A stretch of DNA of 56,523 bases. It comes from an uncultured Pelagibacteraceae bacterium. Its GTDB lineage: Bacteria > Pseudomonadota > Alphaproteobacteria > Pelagibacterales > Pelagibacteraceae. The position numbers and the translations under genes were made by a program. The stretch covers positions 1 through 56,523 of the forward strand of contig CACFJT010000007.1 in NCBI GenBank assembly GCA_902566705.1, read 5' to 3'. Positions within the stretch are counted from its first letter, which is position 1; each line of letters opens with the position of its first letter. Below, piece by piece: positions 44,967 through 53,595 of the stretch. Under the pieces are notes generated by a model. The model worked only from the letters and a program-made list of their open reading frames with translations, ran no database searches and was not told the DNA's origin.

Positions 44967-45720
44967 TTCACACTGCCATCTAGATCATGAGCCATTATTA
45001 AGTGATTTAACTAATGTAATACAAAGATCAAAAGAAGTTGGTATAGAAAAATTACTTACTATCTCAACTTCGTTTGAAAGTTTTTCTAGAGTAAAAGATT
45101 TAATTAATAAAGATGAGATGATCTATGGTACTATTGGCATTCATCCTCATGAAAGCTCCACTGATATTATCACTTCAAAGCAGATCATAGAAAGTCTCAA
45201 TGAAAACTCAAAAATCATTGGTATTGGAGAAACTGGATTAGATTTTTATTATAATAATAGTGAAAAAGATAAGCAGATAGCAAGTTTTAAAGAACATATA
45301 GATGCATCTATAAAAACCAATATTCCATTAATTGTTCATTCAAGAGATGCAGAAAAAGAAACTTTTGAGATTTTAAATGAATATAAAAATGAAAACCTTA
45401 AAATTTTGATGCATTGTTTTACTGGGTCTAAAGAATTTTCAGAAAAACTAATGACTTTAAATTCATTCTTTTCAGCAAGTGGCATCATTACTTTTAAAAA
45501 CTCTTTGGATTTACAAGATACGTTCAAATCTATTCCAATGGACAATATCTTAATTGAGACAGATAGTCCTTTTTTAGCACCCGTTCCTAAAAGAGGAAAA
45601 AAAAATGAACCATCATTCATTGATTTTACTGCTACAAAATTAGCTGAAATTAAAAATATACCCAAAGAAGATCTTATCAAAAAAACTACAGATAACTTTA
45701 ATAAACTATTTTTTAGTTGA
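44959..45720 (+). CDS. tatD: TatD-family metal-dependent hydrolase
   Basis: A 253-residue TIM-barrel DNase/hydrolase. Metal ligands are visible in MIDSHCHLDH, IGETGLDFYY, VHSRDAEKE, MHCFTGS and ETDSPFLAP. TatD acts in DNA repair/turnover rather than in Tat transport itself. It follows metG, the usual place. Confidence 0.93.
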   Translation: MIDSHCHLDHEPLLSDLTNVIQRSKEVGIEKLLTISTSFESFSRVKDLINKDEMIYGTIGIHPHESSTDIITSKQIIESLNENSKIIGIGETGLDFYYNNSEKDKQIASFKEHIDASIKTNIPLIVHSRDAEKETFEILNEYKNENLKILMHCFTGSKEFSEKLMTLNSFFSASGIITFKNSLDLQDTFKSIPMDNILIETDSPFLAPVPKRGKKNEPSFIDFTATKLAEIKNIPKEDLIKKTTDNFNKLFFS

Positions 45721-45725
45721 TATTA

Positions 45726-46496
45726 ATGCAATTTATTATTTTAGGCTGTGGTAGTTCAATGGGTGTACCAAGACCAGATGGTTTTTTTGGAAACTGTGAT
45801 CCTGAAAATAAAAAAAATTATAGAACAAGATGTTCAGCTTTAATTAAAACCACAGATGAAAATATCCTTATAGATACATCTCCTGATCTACGTCAACAAC
45901 TTTTAAGACATAAAATAAAAAAAATTAATAAAGTGTTATATTCTCATATGCATGGCGATCAAACTCATGGAATAAATGATCTGAGATCTTTTTATATAAA
46001 CAGCAGAAAACAGCTTAATGTTTACGCTGATAAATATACTTCTAAATACCTTAATTCTACATTTTCTTATATTTTTAAAAGTTATTCAAAAGAATATCCT
46101 GCAACTCTTAAACTTAATAAGTTACCAAAAAAAATATTTACAAGAAATAATAATAAAAAGATTGGTATTCAATCAATTATGGTTGAACATGGTAAGGTTA
46201 AGTCAAATTGCTTTATAATTGATAAAAAATTAGCGTACATAAGTGATGTAAGTAAAATTTATAACAAAGATCATAGGTATTTTAAAAATCTAAAATATTT
46301 AGTCATTGATTGCTTGTGGTACAATTTCCATCCATCCCACTTTAATTTAGAGTCTTCACTAGCTATAATTAAAAAATTTAAACCTAAAAAAGCTATTCTT
46401 ACAAACTTGTCACCGGTATTAGATTATAAGGTGCTCAAAAAAATGCTTCCTAAGAATATTATTCCAGCACATGATGGATTAGCTATAAACTTATAA
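45726..46496 (+). CDS. MBL-fold metallohydrolase (PhnP-like)
   Basis: A 256-residue metallo-beta-lactamase-fold protein, 6 bp after tatD. LGCGSSMGVPRPDGFFGNCDP is typical of the PhnP-like phosphodiesterase subgroup, and SHMHGDQTHGINDLR carries the HxHxDxxHG metal site. ATG 45726 is chosen over an upstream TTG inside tatD. Substrate is unknown; in alphaproteobacteria it regularly follows metG-tatD, so a housekeeping role is likely. It overlaps the convergent gpx gene by 6 bp. Confidence 0.87.
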   Translation: MQFIILGCGSSMGVPRPDGFFGNCDPENKKNYRTRCSALIKTTDENILIDTSPDLRQQLLRHKIKKINKVLYSHMHGDQTHGINDLRSFYINSRKQLNVYADKYTSKYLNSTFSYIFKSYSKEYPATLKLNKLPKKIFTRNNNKKIGIQSIMVEHGKVKSNCFIIDKKLAYISDVSKIYNKDHRYFKNLKYLVIDCLWYNFHPSHFNLESSLAIIKKFKPKKAILTNLSPVLDYKVLKKMLPKNIIPAHDGLAINL

Positions 46497-47033
46497 GATA
46501 TTTTCTATAGCTTTAATTATTTTTTTTGACATTGGTTTTGTCATTGATGCAAAAGTATCTTCTATTTTGCCTTCTTTATTAATTAAAATTTTATGAAAAT
46601 TCCATTTAGGGACAGCAGATTTTCCATGATTTTCTTTTGCCCATTTAAAAATTTCATGTGAATTTTTGCCTTTAACCTCTGTAATAGTTGTAAGAGGGAA
46701 GTTAATATTAAAATTTACTTCACAAAACTCTTTTATATCTGCATCATTACTTTTTTCTTGATTAAATGAATTAGATGGAACACCAAGAACAATCAAACCT
46801 TTTTCTTTATATAAATCCCACAATTCCTGTAATTCATCATATTGTTTAGTAAACCCGCAATAACTTGCTGTATTCACAACTAAAATAACTTTATTTTTGT
46901 AATCTTTAAAATTAATTGTTTCACCAGTTATACTCTCTATACTGAAGTCATAAATTTTTTTTTCATAGTTTGCACTAGCTGAAGTTTTAAAAAAAAACAT
47001 AATTATAGATAACAGAAATATTACTTTTCTCAT
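46491..47033 (-). CDS. Glutathione peroxidase family thiol peroxidase, exported
   Basis: A 180-residue peroxidase with catalytic Cys59 (VVNTASYCGFT) instead of selenocysteine; the family partners LGVPSNSFNQE (Gln) and KWNFHKILINKEG (Trp-Asn-Phe) are present. Residues 1-21 (ending ASA) form a signal peptide, so it probably acts in the periplasm and is likely thioredoxin-dependent. Its start overlaps the nhaA stop. Confidence 0.91.
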   Translation of the reverse strand: MRKVIFLLSIIMFFFKTSASANYEKKIYDFSIESITGETINFKDYKNKVILVVNTASYCGFTKQYDELQELWDLYKEKGLIVLGVPSNSFNQEKSNDADIKEFCEVNFNINFPLTTITEVKGKNSHEIFKWAKENHGKSAVPKWNFHKILINKEGKIEDTFASMTKPMSKKIIKAIENIL

Positions 47034-48211
47034 TTACTCGGTTTGTTGGGAGTAAGTAATATCAAAAAATAACCAAATAAAGTGGATAACAATGACCCAG
47101 TTAATACACCTATTTTTACACCATCCATATATTGCATGTTTTCAACAAAAGCTAAATTTCCAACAAATAAACTCATGGTGAATCCAATTCCAGTAAGTAC
47201 TCCTACACCATAAAAATTATACCAACTTGTATCATTTGGCATTTGAGCCACCTTCAATTTTATAGATACATAAGAAAACACAAAAACACCTAGTTGTTTA
47301 CCAAGGAATAGTCCTAGTACGATTCCAAGAGGAACCTTATCTAATAATGACGCAAATGATAAACCCTCTAGAGATACTCCAGCATTTGCAAATGCAAATA
47401 AAGGCATTATCCCAAAAGCAACATACGGGCTAATTGCATGTTCTATTTTAATCAATAAAGAAAAATCTTTTTCTTTTTTTCTGTGAGGAATTGTCATGGC
47501 TAATAGAACACCCGCAATAGTAGCGTGTATTCCTGAGTTATGTGTAAAATCCCAAAGGAAAAGACCTACAACCAAGTAAGGTAGAAACTTTTTAATATTA
47601 AATTTGTTAATTAATAACAAAACAATAAAAGCCAACAACATTAAGGTTAAATACTTAATACTCAAATCTCCTGAGTAGAATAGGGCAATAATTACTATTG
47701 CTCCTAAATCGTCAATTATAGCTAATGCAGTTAAGAATACTTTTAAAGATAAAGGAACTCTTTTACCTAACAAAGACAAAACTCCTAAAGAAAAAGCAAT
47801 ATCTGTAGCTGATGGAATTGCCCAACCATTTAATGTTTCACTATCACCAAAATTTATGAAAACATAAAATAATGCAGGAACCAACATTCCTCCTACTGCA
47901 CCTATGATTGGCAAAAGAGCTTGTTTAATATTAGAAAGCTCCCCTTGTAAAAATTCTCTTTTAATTTCTAAAGTAACAAAGAAAAAGAAAATTGCCATTA
48001 AGGCATCATTGATCCAATGCAATACTGATAATTTCAATCCGAAATTATTAATACCTATAAATAGATATTTATTTAAAGTAGCAAAATATAGATCTGCTAG
48101 CCCAGAATTACTTATAAATAATGCAATGATTGCAGCAAACAACAATACCAGTCCACTTGCAGCTTCTAGTTTAAAAAACCATCTAAAAGGCTTAGATATA
48201 TAATTAATCAT
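47030..48211 (-). CDS. nhaA: Na+/H+ antiporter NhaA
   Basis: A 393-residue antiporter with about twelve helices. The paired Asp motif ALAIIDDLGAIVIIALFYS and INDALMAIFFFFVTLEIKREFLQGELS are characteristic. It exports Na+ against protons, as expected in a marine cell. It is flanked by gpx (overlap of 4 bp) and the zinc-ribbon gene (7 bp upstream), all in one direction. Confidence 0.95.
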   Translation of the reverse strand: MINYISKPFRWFFKLEAASGLVLLFAAIIALFISNSGLADLYFATLNKYLFIGINNFGLKLSVLHWINDALMAIFFFFVTLEIKREFLQGELSNIKQALLPIIGAVGGMLVPALFYVFINFGDSETLNGWAIPSATDIAFSLGVLSLLGKRVPLSLKVFLTALAIIDDLGAIVIIALFYSGDLSIKYLTLMLLAFIVLLLINKFNIKKFLPYLVVGLFLWDFTHNSGIHATIAGVLLAMTIPHRKKEKDFSLLIKIEHAISPYVAFGIMPLFAFANAGVSLEGLSFASLLDKVPLGIVLGLFLGKQLGVFVFSYVSIKLKVAQMPNDTSWYNFYGVGVLTGIGFTMSLFVGNLAFVENMQYMDGVKIGVLTGSLLSTLFGYFLILLTPNKPSK

Positions 48212-48218
48212 AAAAAAT

Positions 48219-48698
48219 TTAAATTAGGTCTATAATAAACAGTTTTATATCTTGCAATGTTTCAAAAAGGTTAAATAGCATAATTTCTAATCCTGGAAAA
48301 ACATTAATTAGTGGGGTTTTAAGAGTATCTAGTAGGATAATTAATGCTACAAAAGATATAATAAACACTATTAAATAAGAAAAAAACTTACTTCCCGTAT
48401 TTTCTGTTTTTTTAAGTTTAGTTGGATTTTTTTCTTTTTTTTTAATATTTATTTCTGTTTTAATTATTTCTTCTGATTGCTGTTTCTTTTCTATTTTATC
48501 CTCTTTGTTTTCAGTTTTTATTTCAATGTCTTCACTAAAAATTTCTTGTTTCAGCTCTAGAACTTCATTATTTTTTTCTTGGATATTATAAAACCAAATA
48601 TGATTACATGACCCGCATTGTAAATCTCTACCTTCATCTGGTATTAAAGAATTATCAATTTTGAATTGCTTGTTACAATTTGGACAAGTAATTATCAT
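48219..48698 (-). CDS. Zinc-ribbon (MJ0042-type) membrane protein of unknown function
   Basis: A 159-residue protein: N-terminal zinc ribbon with Cys5/Cys8 and Cys28/Cys31 (TCPNCNKQFKID...LQCGSCNHIW), a charged Lys/Glu linker (about 45-100) and one membrane helix near 106-123, then a hydrophobic tail. This arrangement occurs widely in alphaproteobacteria, often without known role. It precedes nhaA in the same direction. Confidence 0.77.
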   Translation of the reverse strand: MIITCPNCNKQFKIDNSLIPDEGRDLQCGSCNHIWFYNIQEKNNEVLELKQEIFSEDIEIKTENKEDKIEKKQQSEEIIKTEINIKKKEKNPTKLKKTENTGSKFFSYLIVFIISFVALIILLDTLKTPLINVFPGLEIMLFNLFETLQDIKLFIIDLI

Positions 48699-48755
48699 GC
48701 TTCGTTATATATCAGATTTTATTCAAATTTCTTTTAATTTTGGTATCTTTATACA

Positions 48756-48783
48756 TTGAAATTATCAATAACTGCTGTATTAG
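48756..48783 (+). promoter_or_regulatory. Putative promoter of tRNA-Pro
   Basis: TTGAAA (48756-48761) and TATTAG (48778-48783) are separated by 16 bp and lie 9 bp before the tRNA start. Spacing fits sigma70; hexamers are imperfect. Confidence 0.4.
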
Positions 48784-48792
48784 TACTCGGAT

Positions 48793-48869
<77 letters not shown>

Positions 48870-48875
48870 TCATTT

Positions 48876-49157
48876 ATGAAAAAAGCTATTATTTACATTC
48901 CAAATAAAAGTCCAATGCAATCGGGATTAGCAAAAAACAATAAATGGATTTTAGAATTTAAAACCAAAGATCCAACAAAAAATCCTTTGATGGGTTGGGA
49001 AAGCTCATCCGATACTTATACAGAATTAAAGTTAGAATTTTCTTCTAAAGAATTAGCAATAAACTATGCAAAAAAGAAAAAAATTGATTTTGAATTAATT
49101 GAACCTAGAAAAAGAAAAACTGTAAAAAAATCTTATGCAGATAATTTTTTGAAATAA
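48876..49157 (+). CDS. ETC complex I subunit, NDUFS4-like
   Basis: A 93-residue member of the ETC_C1_NDUFS4 family (MKKAIIYIPNKSPMQSG...KWILEFK...NPLMGWESSSDTYTELKLEFSSKELAINYAKK). It is an accessory subunit of NADH:quinone oxidoreductase in alphaproteobacteria and mitochondria. The start lies 6 nt after the tRNA-Pro CCA, with no room for an independent leader. Adjacent to an SbmA/BacA-like gene. Confidence 0.9.
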   Translation: MKKAIIYIPNKSPMQSGLAKNNKWILEFKTKDPTKNPLMGWESSSDTYTELKLEFSSKELAINYAKKKKIDFELIEPRKRKTVKKSYADNFLK

Positions 49158-49160
49158 TAA

Positions 49161-50153
49161 ATGTTTAGATTTTTTACAGAAAAGAATTGGTACCTTTGGT
49201 CATGGATAGGATCTGCAATTATTTTATCTTCTCTTTGGATTCAGGTAAAGATAGATGTTAAAATTAATGAATGGTTTGGTGAATTTTATGACATGATTCA
49301 AAAAGCTCTTGGAGCTCCAAACTCAATAACTATAGAAGAGTACTGGGCGAGTTTGTTGTCTTTCATAATTTTAGCAGCTATGTATGTTGGTGTAGCTGTA
49401 ATAGTAAGTTTTTTTACATCACATTATTTATTTAGATGGAGAACAGCTATGGTAGAGTGGTATCATAGCGTTTATGATAAAGCCCGAAAAATTGAAGGTG
49501 CAGCTCAAAGAGTTCAAGAGGACACTATTAAGTTTTCTAGAATAATGGAGTCTCTGGGCACCAGCTTAATTGAAGCTTTAATGATACTTGTTGAGTTTAT
49601 GCCTATCTTATTTGGATTGAGTATAGGAATACCGATATTCTTTTTTGGTGATTGGGATTATGGTTTAATAGTGGGTGCTTTAATTTGGTCAGTTGGGGGA
49701 ACAATTTTTTTAATTTTACTTGGTTTTATTTTGAGGTTAGTAGGTGTTGAATACGATCTACAGAAAAAAGAAGCAGCTTATAGAAAAATACTTGTAATTG
49801 CAGAAGATGACGGATCTATAAGGCCAAAAACCATAGAAGAATTATTTGATGGAGTTAGAAGTATACATTTTTTAAGCTATATTAGATATTTATATTTTAA
49901 TATTGGAAGAATAGCTTATTTACAGGCTAATGTATTATCAGCTTATGTATTTCTAGCACCCGCTATAGTTGCTGGCGCAGTAACACTTGGAGTAATGCAA
50001 CAAATTATAAGAGCATTTGGTAGAGTAGAGGGGTCAATGCAATATATATTAAAGGCTTGGCCAACAATTATAGAACTTGCAAGTGTTTATAAACGTTTAA
50101 GAGAATTCGAATCCAAAATTAAGAGTGAGGATTTAGTTGATGAAAAAATTTAA
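49161..50153 (+). CDS. SbmA/BacA-like inner-membrane transporter
   Basis: A 330-residue membrane protein with WRTAMVEWYHSVYDKARKIEGAAQRVQEDTIKFSRIMESLGTSLIEALM, the hallmark of SbmA/BacA peptide transporters. Several helices are present and no ATP-binding domain, as in the family. It is shorter than E. coli SbmA (about 406). Likely peptide or modified-fatty-acid/cobalamin uptake by proton coupling; substrate unproven. It overlaps glpX by 1 bp. Confidence 0.86.
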   Translation: MFRFFTEKNWYLWSWIGSAIILSSLWIQVKIDVKINEWFGEFYDMIQKALGAPNSITIEEYWASLLSFIILAAMYVGVAVIVSFFTSHYLFRWRTAMVEWYHSVYDKARKIEGAAQRVQEDTIKFSRIMESLGTSLIEALMILVEFMPILFGLSIGIPIFFFGDWDYGLIVGALIWSVGGTIFLILLGFILRLVGVEYDLQKKEAAYRKILVIAEDDGSIRPKTIEELFDGVRSIHFLSYIRYLYFNIGRIAYLQANVLSAYVFLAPAIVAGAVTLGVMQQIIRAFGRVEGSMQYILKAWPTIIELASVYKRLREFESKIKSEDLVDEKI

Positions 50154-51094
50154 TGGCAATAGATAAAAAATTTATAGATCATTTAATTAAGGTTACATCA
50201 GAAGCAGCATTAGCATCATCATATCAAATTGGAAAAAAAGATAAAATAGCAGCAGATAAAGCAGCTGTAGACTCTATGAGATCAAATTTAAATAATTTTG
50301 ATATCCAGGGCCGGATAGTAATAGGTGAAGGGGAGTTAGATGAAGCACCAATGTTATATATTGGAGAAAAGTTGGGAACAAATAAAGGACCAGATTTAGA
50401 TATAGCAGTAGATCCTTTGGAAGGTACAAATTTTGTTGCTAATAATCTACCAGGTGCCTTATCTGTTATAGCTATAGCTGAAAAAAATAATTTATTTAAA
50501 GCTCCCGAAACCTATATGGAAAAGATTTCAACTAATACAAATGAAAAAAATCTGGTAGATTTAGATTTTTCAGTAAAAAAAAATATTTTTAATTTAAGCG
50601 AACATTTAAATAAAAAACCAGAAAATCTGACAGCATGTATTTTGGATAGGCCTAGACATAGTGAAATAATTAAAGAATTAAAAAAATTGAAAGTTAAAAT
50701 TAAGTTAATTACTGATGGTGATGTATCAGGTGCCTTATTAGTAACCGAAGAAAAATATAACGTCGATATTTTTTTGGGTATTGGTGGTGGGCCAGAAGGA
50801 GTACTAGCAGCAACAGCTTTAGACACATTTAATTGCAGTTTTCAAGGAAGATTTTTATTTCAAACAGAGCAAGAGAAAATTAGAGCAAAAAATATGGGTA
50901 TAAATAACTTATCAAAAAAATATGAATTAAATGAAATAGTATCTGGAGACTCTATCTTCTGTGCCACAGGTATCACGTCAGGTGATTTAGTTTCTGGAAT
51001 TAAATTTGATGGAAATGAATTTATTTCTGAGACTTTAGTGACACATAAATCATCAGGATTAAAAAAAGTAATAAAACTAAAACAAAAAATTTGA
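50153..51094 (+). CDS. glpX: Fructose-1,6-bisphosphatase class II
   Basis: A 313-residue GlpX phosphatase for gluconeogenesis. VIGEGELDEAPMLYIGEKLG and DIAVDPLEGTNFVANNLPGALSVIA are the metal/phosphate motifs; GIGGGPEGVLAATALDTF and FCATGITSGDLVSG complete the active site. Length is typical. A perfect 9-bp stem overlaps its stop codon. Confidence 0.95.
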   Translation: MAIDKKFIDHLIKVTSEAALASSYQIGKKDKIAADKAAVDSMRSNLNNFDIQGRIVIGEGELDEAPMLYIGEKLGTNKGPDLDIAVDPLEGTNFVANNLPGALSVIAIAEKNNLFKAPETYMEKISTNTNEKNLVDLDFSVKKNIFNLSEHLNKKPENLTACILDRPRHSEIIKELKKLKVKIKLITDGDVSGALLVTEEKYNVDIFLGIGGGPEGVLAATALDTFNCSFQGRFLFQTEQEKIRAKNMGINNLSKKYELNEIVSGDSIFCATGITSGDLVSGIKFDGNEFISETLVTHKSSGLKKVIKLKQKI

Positions 51095-51115
51095 TGATTA
51101 ACTTGATTAATCATC
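51093..51115 (+). terminator. Stem-loop at the end of glpX
   Basis: GATGATTAA (51093-51101), loop CTTGA, TTAATCATC (51107-51115): a perfect 9-bp inverted repeat spanning the glpX stop. No T tract follows, so termination is uncertain; it could instead protect the 3' end or overlap the tRNA promoter. Confidence 0.4.
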
Positions 51116-51126
51116 TAATTTACAAT
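51098..51126 (+). promoter_or_regulatory. Putative promoter of tRNA-Glu
   Basis: TTAACT (51098-51103) and TACAAT (51121-51126) have a 17-bp spacer and lie 14 bp before the tRNA. The -35 element lies inside the glpX stem-loop. Confidence 0.4.
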
Positions 51127-51140
51127 AAAAAGCAGCTTCC

Positions 51141-51215
51141 GGTCCCTTCGTCTATCGGTTAGGACACGTGGTTTTCATCCTCGAAAGAGGGGTTCGATTC
51201 CCCTAGGGACCGCCA
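51141..51215 (+). tRNA. tRNA-Glu (UUC)
   Basis: Acceptor GGTCCCT/AGGGACC, D stem GTCT/GGAC, anticodon loop TTTTCAT (TTC), T stem AGGGG/CCCCT with TTCGATT, discriminator G and encoded CCA (51213-51215). The anticodon stem CGTGG/CCTCG has a central T-T mismatch, unusual for a functional tRNA. Five nt separate CCA from the next ATG. Confidence 0.95.
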
Positions 51216-51220
51216 TAAAT

Positions 51221-51475
51221 ATGTTTTTTTATGTATACATGTTAAAGTCAATTAACAGTGATTTTAGTAAAACATATGTAGGTTATACGCACAATTTAGA
51301 AGCAAGGCTAAATAAACACAACACCAATAAAGGTGCAAAATCAACAAAAGGTCATAAATGGGTGCTTATTTATAAAAAAAAATTTAAAAGTAAAAATGAA
51401 GCTATGTCATTTGAATATAAATTAAAAAAAGATAAAAAAAAAAGAAAAAATATTGTTAAAAAATTTATTAAATGA
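51221..51475 (+). CDS. GIY-YIG nuclease superfamily protein (YhbQ/UPF0213-like)
   Basis: An 84-residue protein. FYVYMLKS...TYVGYTHNLEARLNKHN is the GIY-YIG core with Tyr-Val-Gly-Tyr as second half, followed by GAKSTKGHKWVLIYKKKF and EAMSFEYKLKK. The ATG at 51221 is needed to keep the first motif and lies 5 nt after tRNA-Glu. Role of these small nucleases is not established. Overlaps the glycosyltransferase by 4 bp. Confidence 0.86.
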   Translation: MFFYVYMLKSINSDFSKTYVGYTHNLEARLNKHNTNKGAKSTKGHKWVLIYKKKFKSKNEAMSFEYKLKKDKKKRKNIVKKFIK

Positions 51476-53580
51476 AAATTTCAATATTATTGCCTTATAA
51501 AGAAGATTATTCTAAAGATTACGCGGGTGCGGTTTCAATTTTTATAAATGGAGTAAATAAAAACAGCAAATTTAATTCAACAACAAGAATATATGGAAAT
51601 ACAACTTATAAAAACCCACTTTCAAAAAATTATGTAAATATACCATTTGAAAAAAAATTTCTCCAAAGTTCATCAAAAATTTACGTTAAAAATTTCATAA
51701 ATTTAGAAAAAAAAATAAATTCTGATATTATTGAAATTCATAACAGACCTACATATTTAAAATATTTTAATAATTTTAAAAACAAAAAATTTGTTTTTTA
51801 TTTTCATAATGATCCATTATCGATGAATGGGTCATCAACTATTAAAGATAGAATTTTTATAATAAGTTTTTGTCAAAAAGTAATATTTAACAGCGAATGG
51901 ACAAAAAAAAGATTCTTTATTGGATTAAGTAAATTTTATCAAAATAGTGAGAAAATTGAAGTTATTTATCAATCAACAACTAAAAAAAAAGTAAATATTT
52001 TAAAAAAAGAGAAAATAATTTCGTTTGTAGGAAAACTCAATAAATCAAAAGGATATGATTTATTTGGTAAAGCAATTATCAAAATACTTAAAGAATTTAA
52101 AGACTGGAAAGCTTATGTATTAGGGGATGAGCCTAGAGAAGAAATAGATTTTAATCATGATAGATTAATAAAACTTGGATATAAATCTAATCAAAAGGTT
52201 CTTAAATTATTTGAAAAAACCTCAATTGCAGTTACTTGTTCAAGATGGGATGAGCCTTTTGGTAGATCAAGTCTTGAAGCTAGCAGCAGAGGTTGTGCTG
52301 TTATTATTAGCAATAAGGGTGGCTTACCTGAGACCATAACTGATGGTATAATTTTAAATAATCTAAATTCTTTTAGTATTTATAATGAAATTAAAAATCT
52401 AATAAACAATAAAAAAAAAAGATTAAGGATTCAAAGAAATTCATTAAATAATTTTTACTTAGACAATAAGTTTATTTCAAAAAAAATTGATAATTATAGA
52501 TCAAATTTATTTAAAATAGTTAAACAGCAAAGAAAAAAATTGAAAATTCTCCATATAACAAATTTTAATGAAAGACATAATGGTAGATTATTTTATAATA
52601 CCGGAAGAAGACTGAACAACGGATTTATTAAACTGGGTCATACTGTTCAAACTTTAAGTGATAGAGATGTTATAAGTCGCGAAAGAAAAATTTCTGATAT
52701 AACCGGAGCAAAATCATTAAATTCTAAATTTTTTGAAATAGTTGGAAATTATAAACCACATTTAATTGTTTTAGGTCACGCAGATTTAATTTTAAATGAA
52801 AGTTTATCTGAGATAAAAAATTTTTATCCCTCAATCAAATTATGTCAATGGTTTTTAGATAAAATGGACGACCGATCATGGATATCAAATAAGAAAAGGT
52901 TTTTAAAAAAAATAAGTTATTTAGATACTAGTTTTTGCACAACACATCCTTCTGATATTAGCTCTTTAAAAGGAAAAAAAGTTAAATTTATACCTAATCC
53001 TGTTGATGAATCTTTTGAAAATCTCAAGGTATATGAAAATAAAGAGGCTAAATATGATTTATTTTTCGCTTTATCTCACGGGGTACACAGGGGGACTTTA
53101 AAAAAAGGAAAAAAAGACAATAGGGAACTTTTTTTAAAAAAATTAATTAATACAAATAATGAAATAAGATTTAACTTTTTTGGTATCAACTTCAAACAAC
53201 CAATTTGGGCAGAAGAATTTAAAAATGAATTAGTAAAATCTAAAATGGCTTTAAACCTTAGCCAGGGAGATGCCTTAAAATTTTATTCAAGTGATAGAAT
53301 TGCTCAGTTAGTAGGTAATGGTATTTTAACATTTGTAGATATAAAAACAAAATTAAATAAAATTTTTAAAGATGACGAAGTAATTTTTTATAATAATATA
53401 AATGATTTATCAAAAAAAATAATGTTTTATAAAGATAATAGTACTATGAGAAATAAAATTGCTAAAAAAGGTATGTTAAAATATCACAAATTAATGAACT
53501 CCAAAATAGTTTCTGAATATATAATTAATGAAACTTTTAATATTAATTCTAATAAAAAATATCTTTGGGAAAAAAAATAA
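51472..53580 (+). CDS. Two-domain glycosyltransferase (GT4-like plus CgeB-like)
   Basis: A 702-residue fusion. Residues about 1-365 resemble a GT-B glycosyltransferase of the GT4 type (GKLNKSKGYDLFGKA; EPFGRSSLEASSRGCAV; GGLPETI). Residues about 370-702 begin a second Rossmann fold (KILHITNFNERHNGRLFYNTGRRLNNGF) and resemble CgeB-like transferases of the glycosyl transferase group-1 type. Both parts appear intact. It likely builds a surface polysaccharide; acceptor and sugar are unknown. AT-rich, Lys/Asn-rich composition exceeds that of the housekeeping genes. Confidence 0.82.
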   Translation: MKISILLPYKEDYSKDYAGAVSIFINGVNKNSKFNSTTRIYGNTTYKNPLSKNYVNIPFEKKFLQSSSKIYVKNFINLEKKINSDIIEIHNRPTYLKYFNNFKNKKFVFYFHNDPLSMNGSSTIKDRIFIISFCQKVIFNSEWTKKRFFIGLSKFYQNSEKIEVIYQSTTKKKVNILKKEKIISFVGKLNKSKGYDLFGKAIIKILKEFKDWKAYVLGDEPREEIDFNHDRLIKLGYKSNQKVLKLFEKTSIAVTCSRWDEPFGRSSLEASSRGCAVIISNKGGLPETITDGIILNNLNSFSIYNEIKNLINNKKKRLRIQRNSLNNFYLDNKFISKKIDNYRSNLFKIVKQQRKKLKILHITNFNERHNGRLFYNTGRRLNNGFIKLGHTVQTLSDRDVISRERKISDITGAKSLNSKFFEIVGNYKPHLIVLGHADLILNESLSEIKNFYPSIKLCQWFLDKMDDRSWISNKKRFLKKISYLDTSFCTTHPSDISSLKGKKVKFIPNPVDESFENLKVYENKEAKYDLFFALSHGVHRGTLKKGKKDNRELFLKKLINTNNEIRFNFFGINFKQPIWAEEFKNELVKSKMALNLSQGDALKFYSSDRIAQLVGNGILTFVDIKTKLNKIFKDDEVIFYNNINDLSKKIMFYKDNSTMRNKIAKKGMLKYHKLMNSKIVSEYIINETFNINSNKKYLWEKK

Positions 53581-53595
53581 TTATTATTCAAAATA

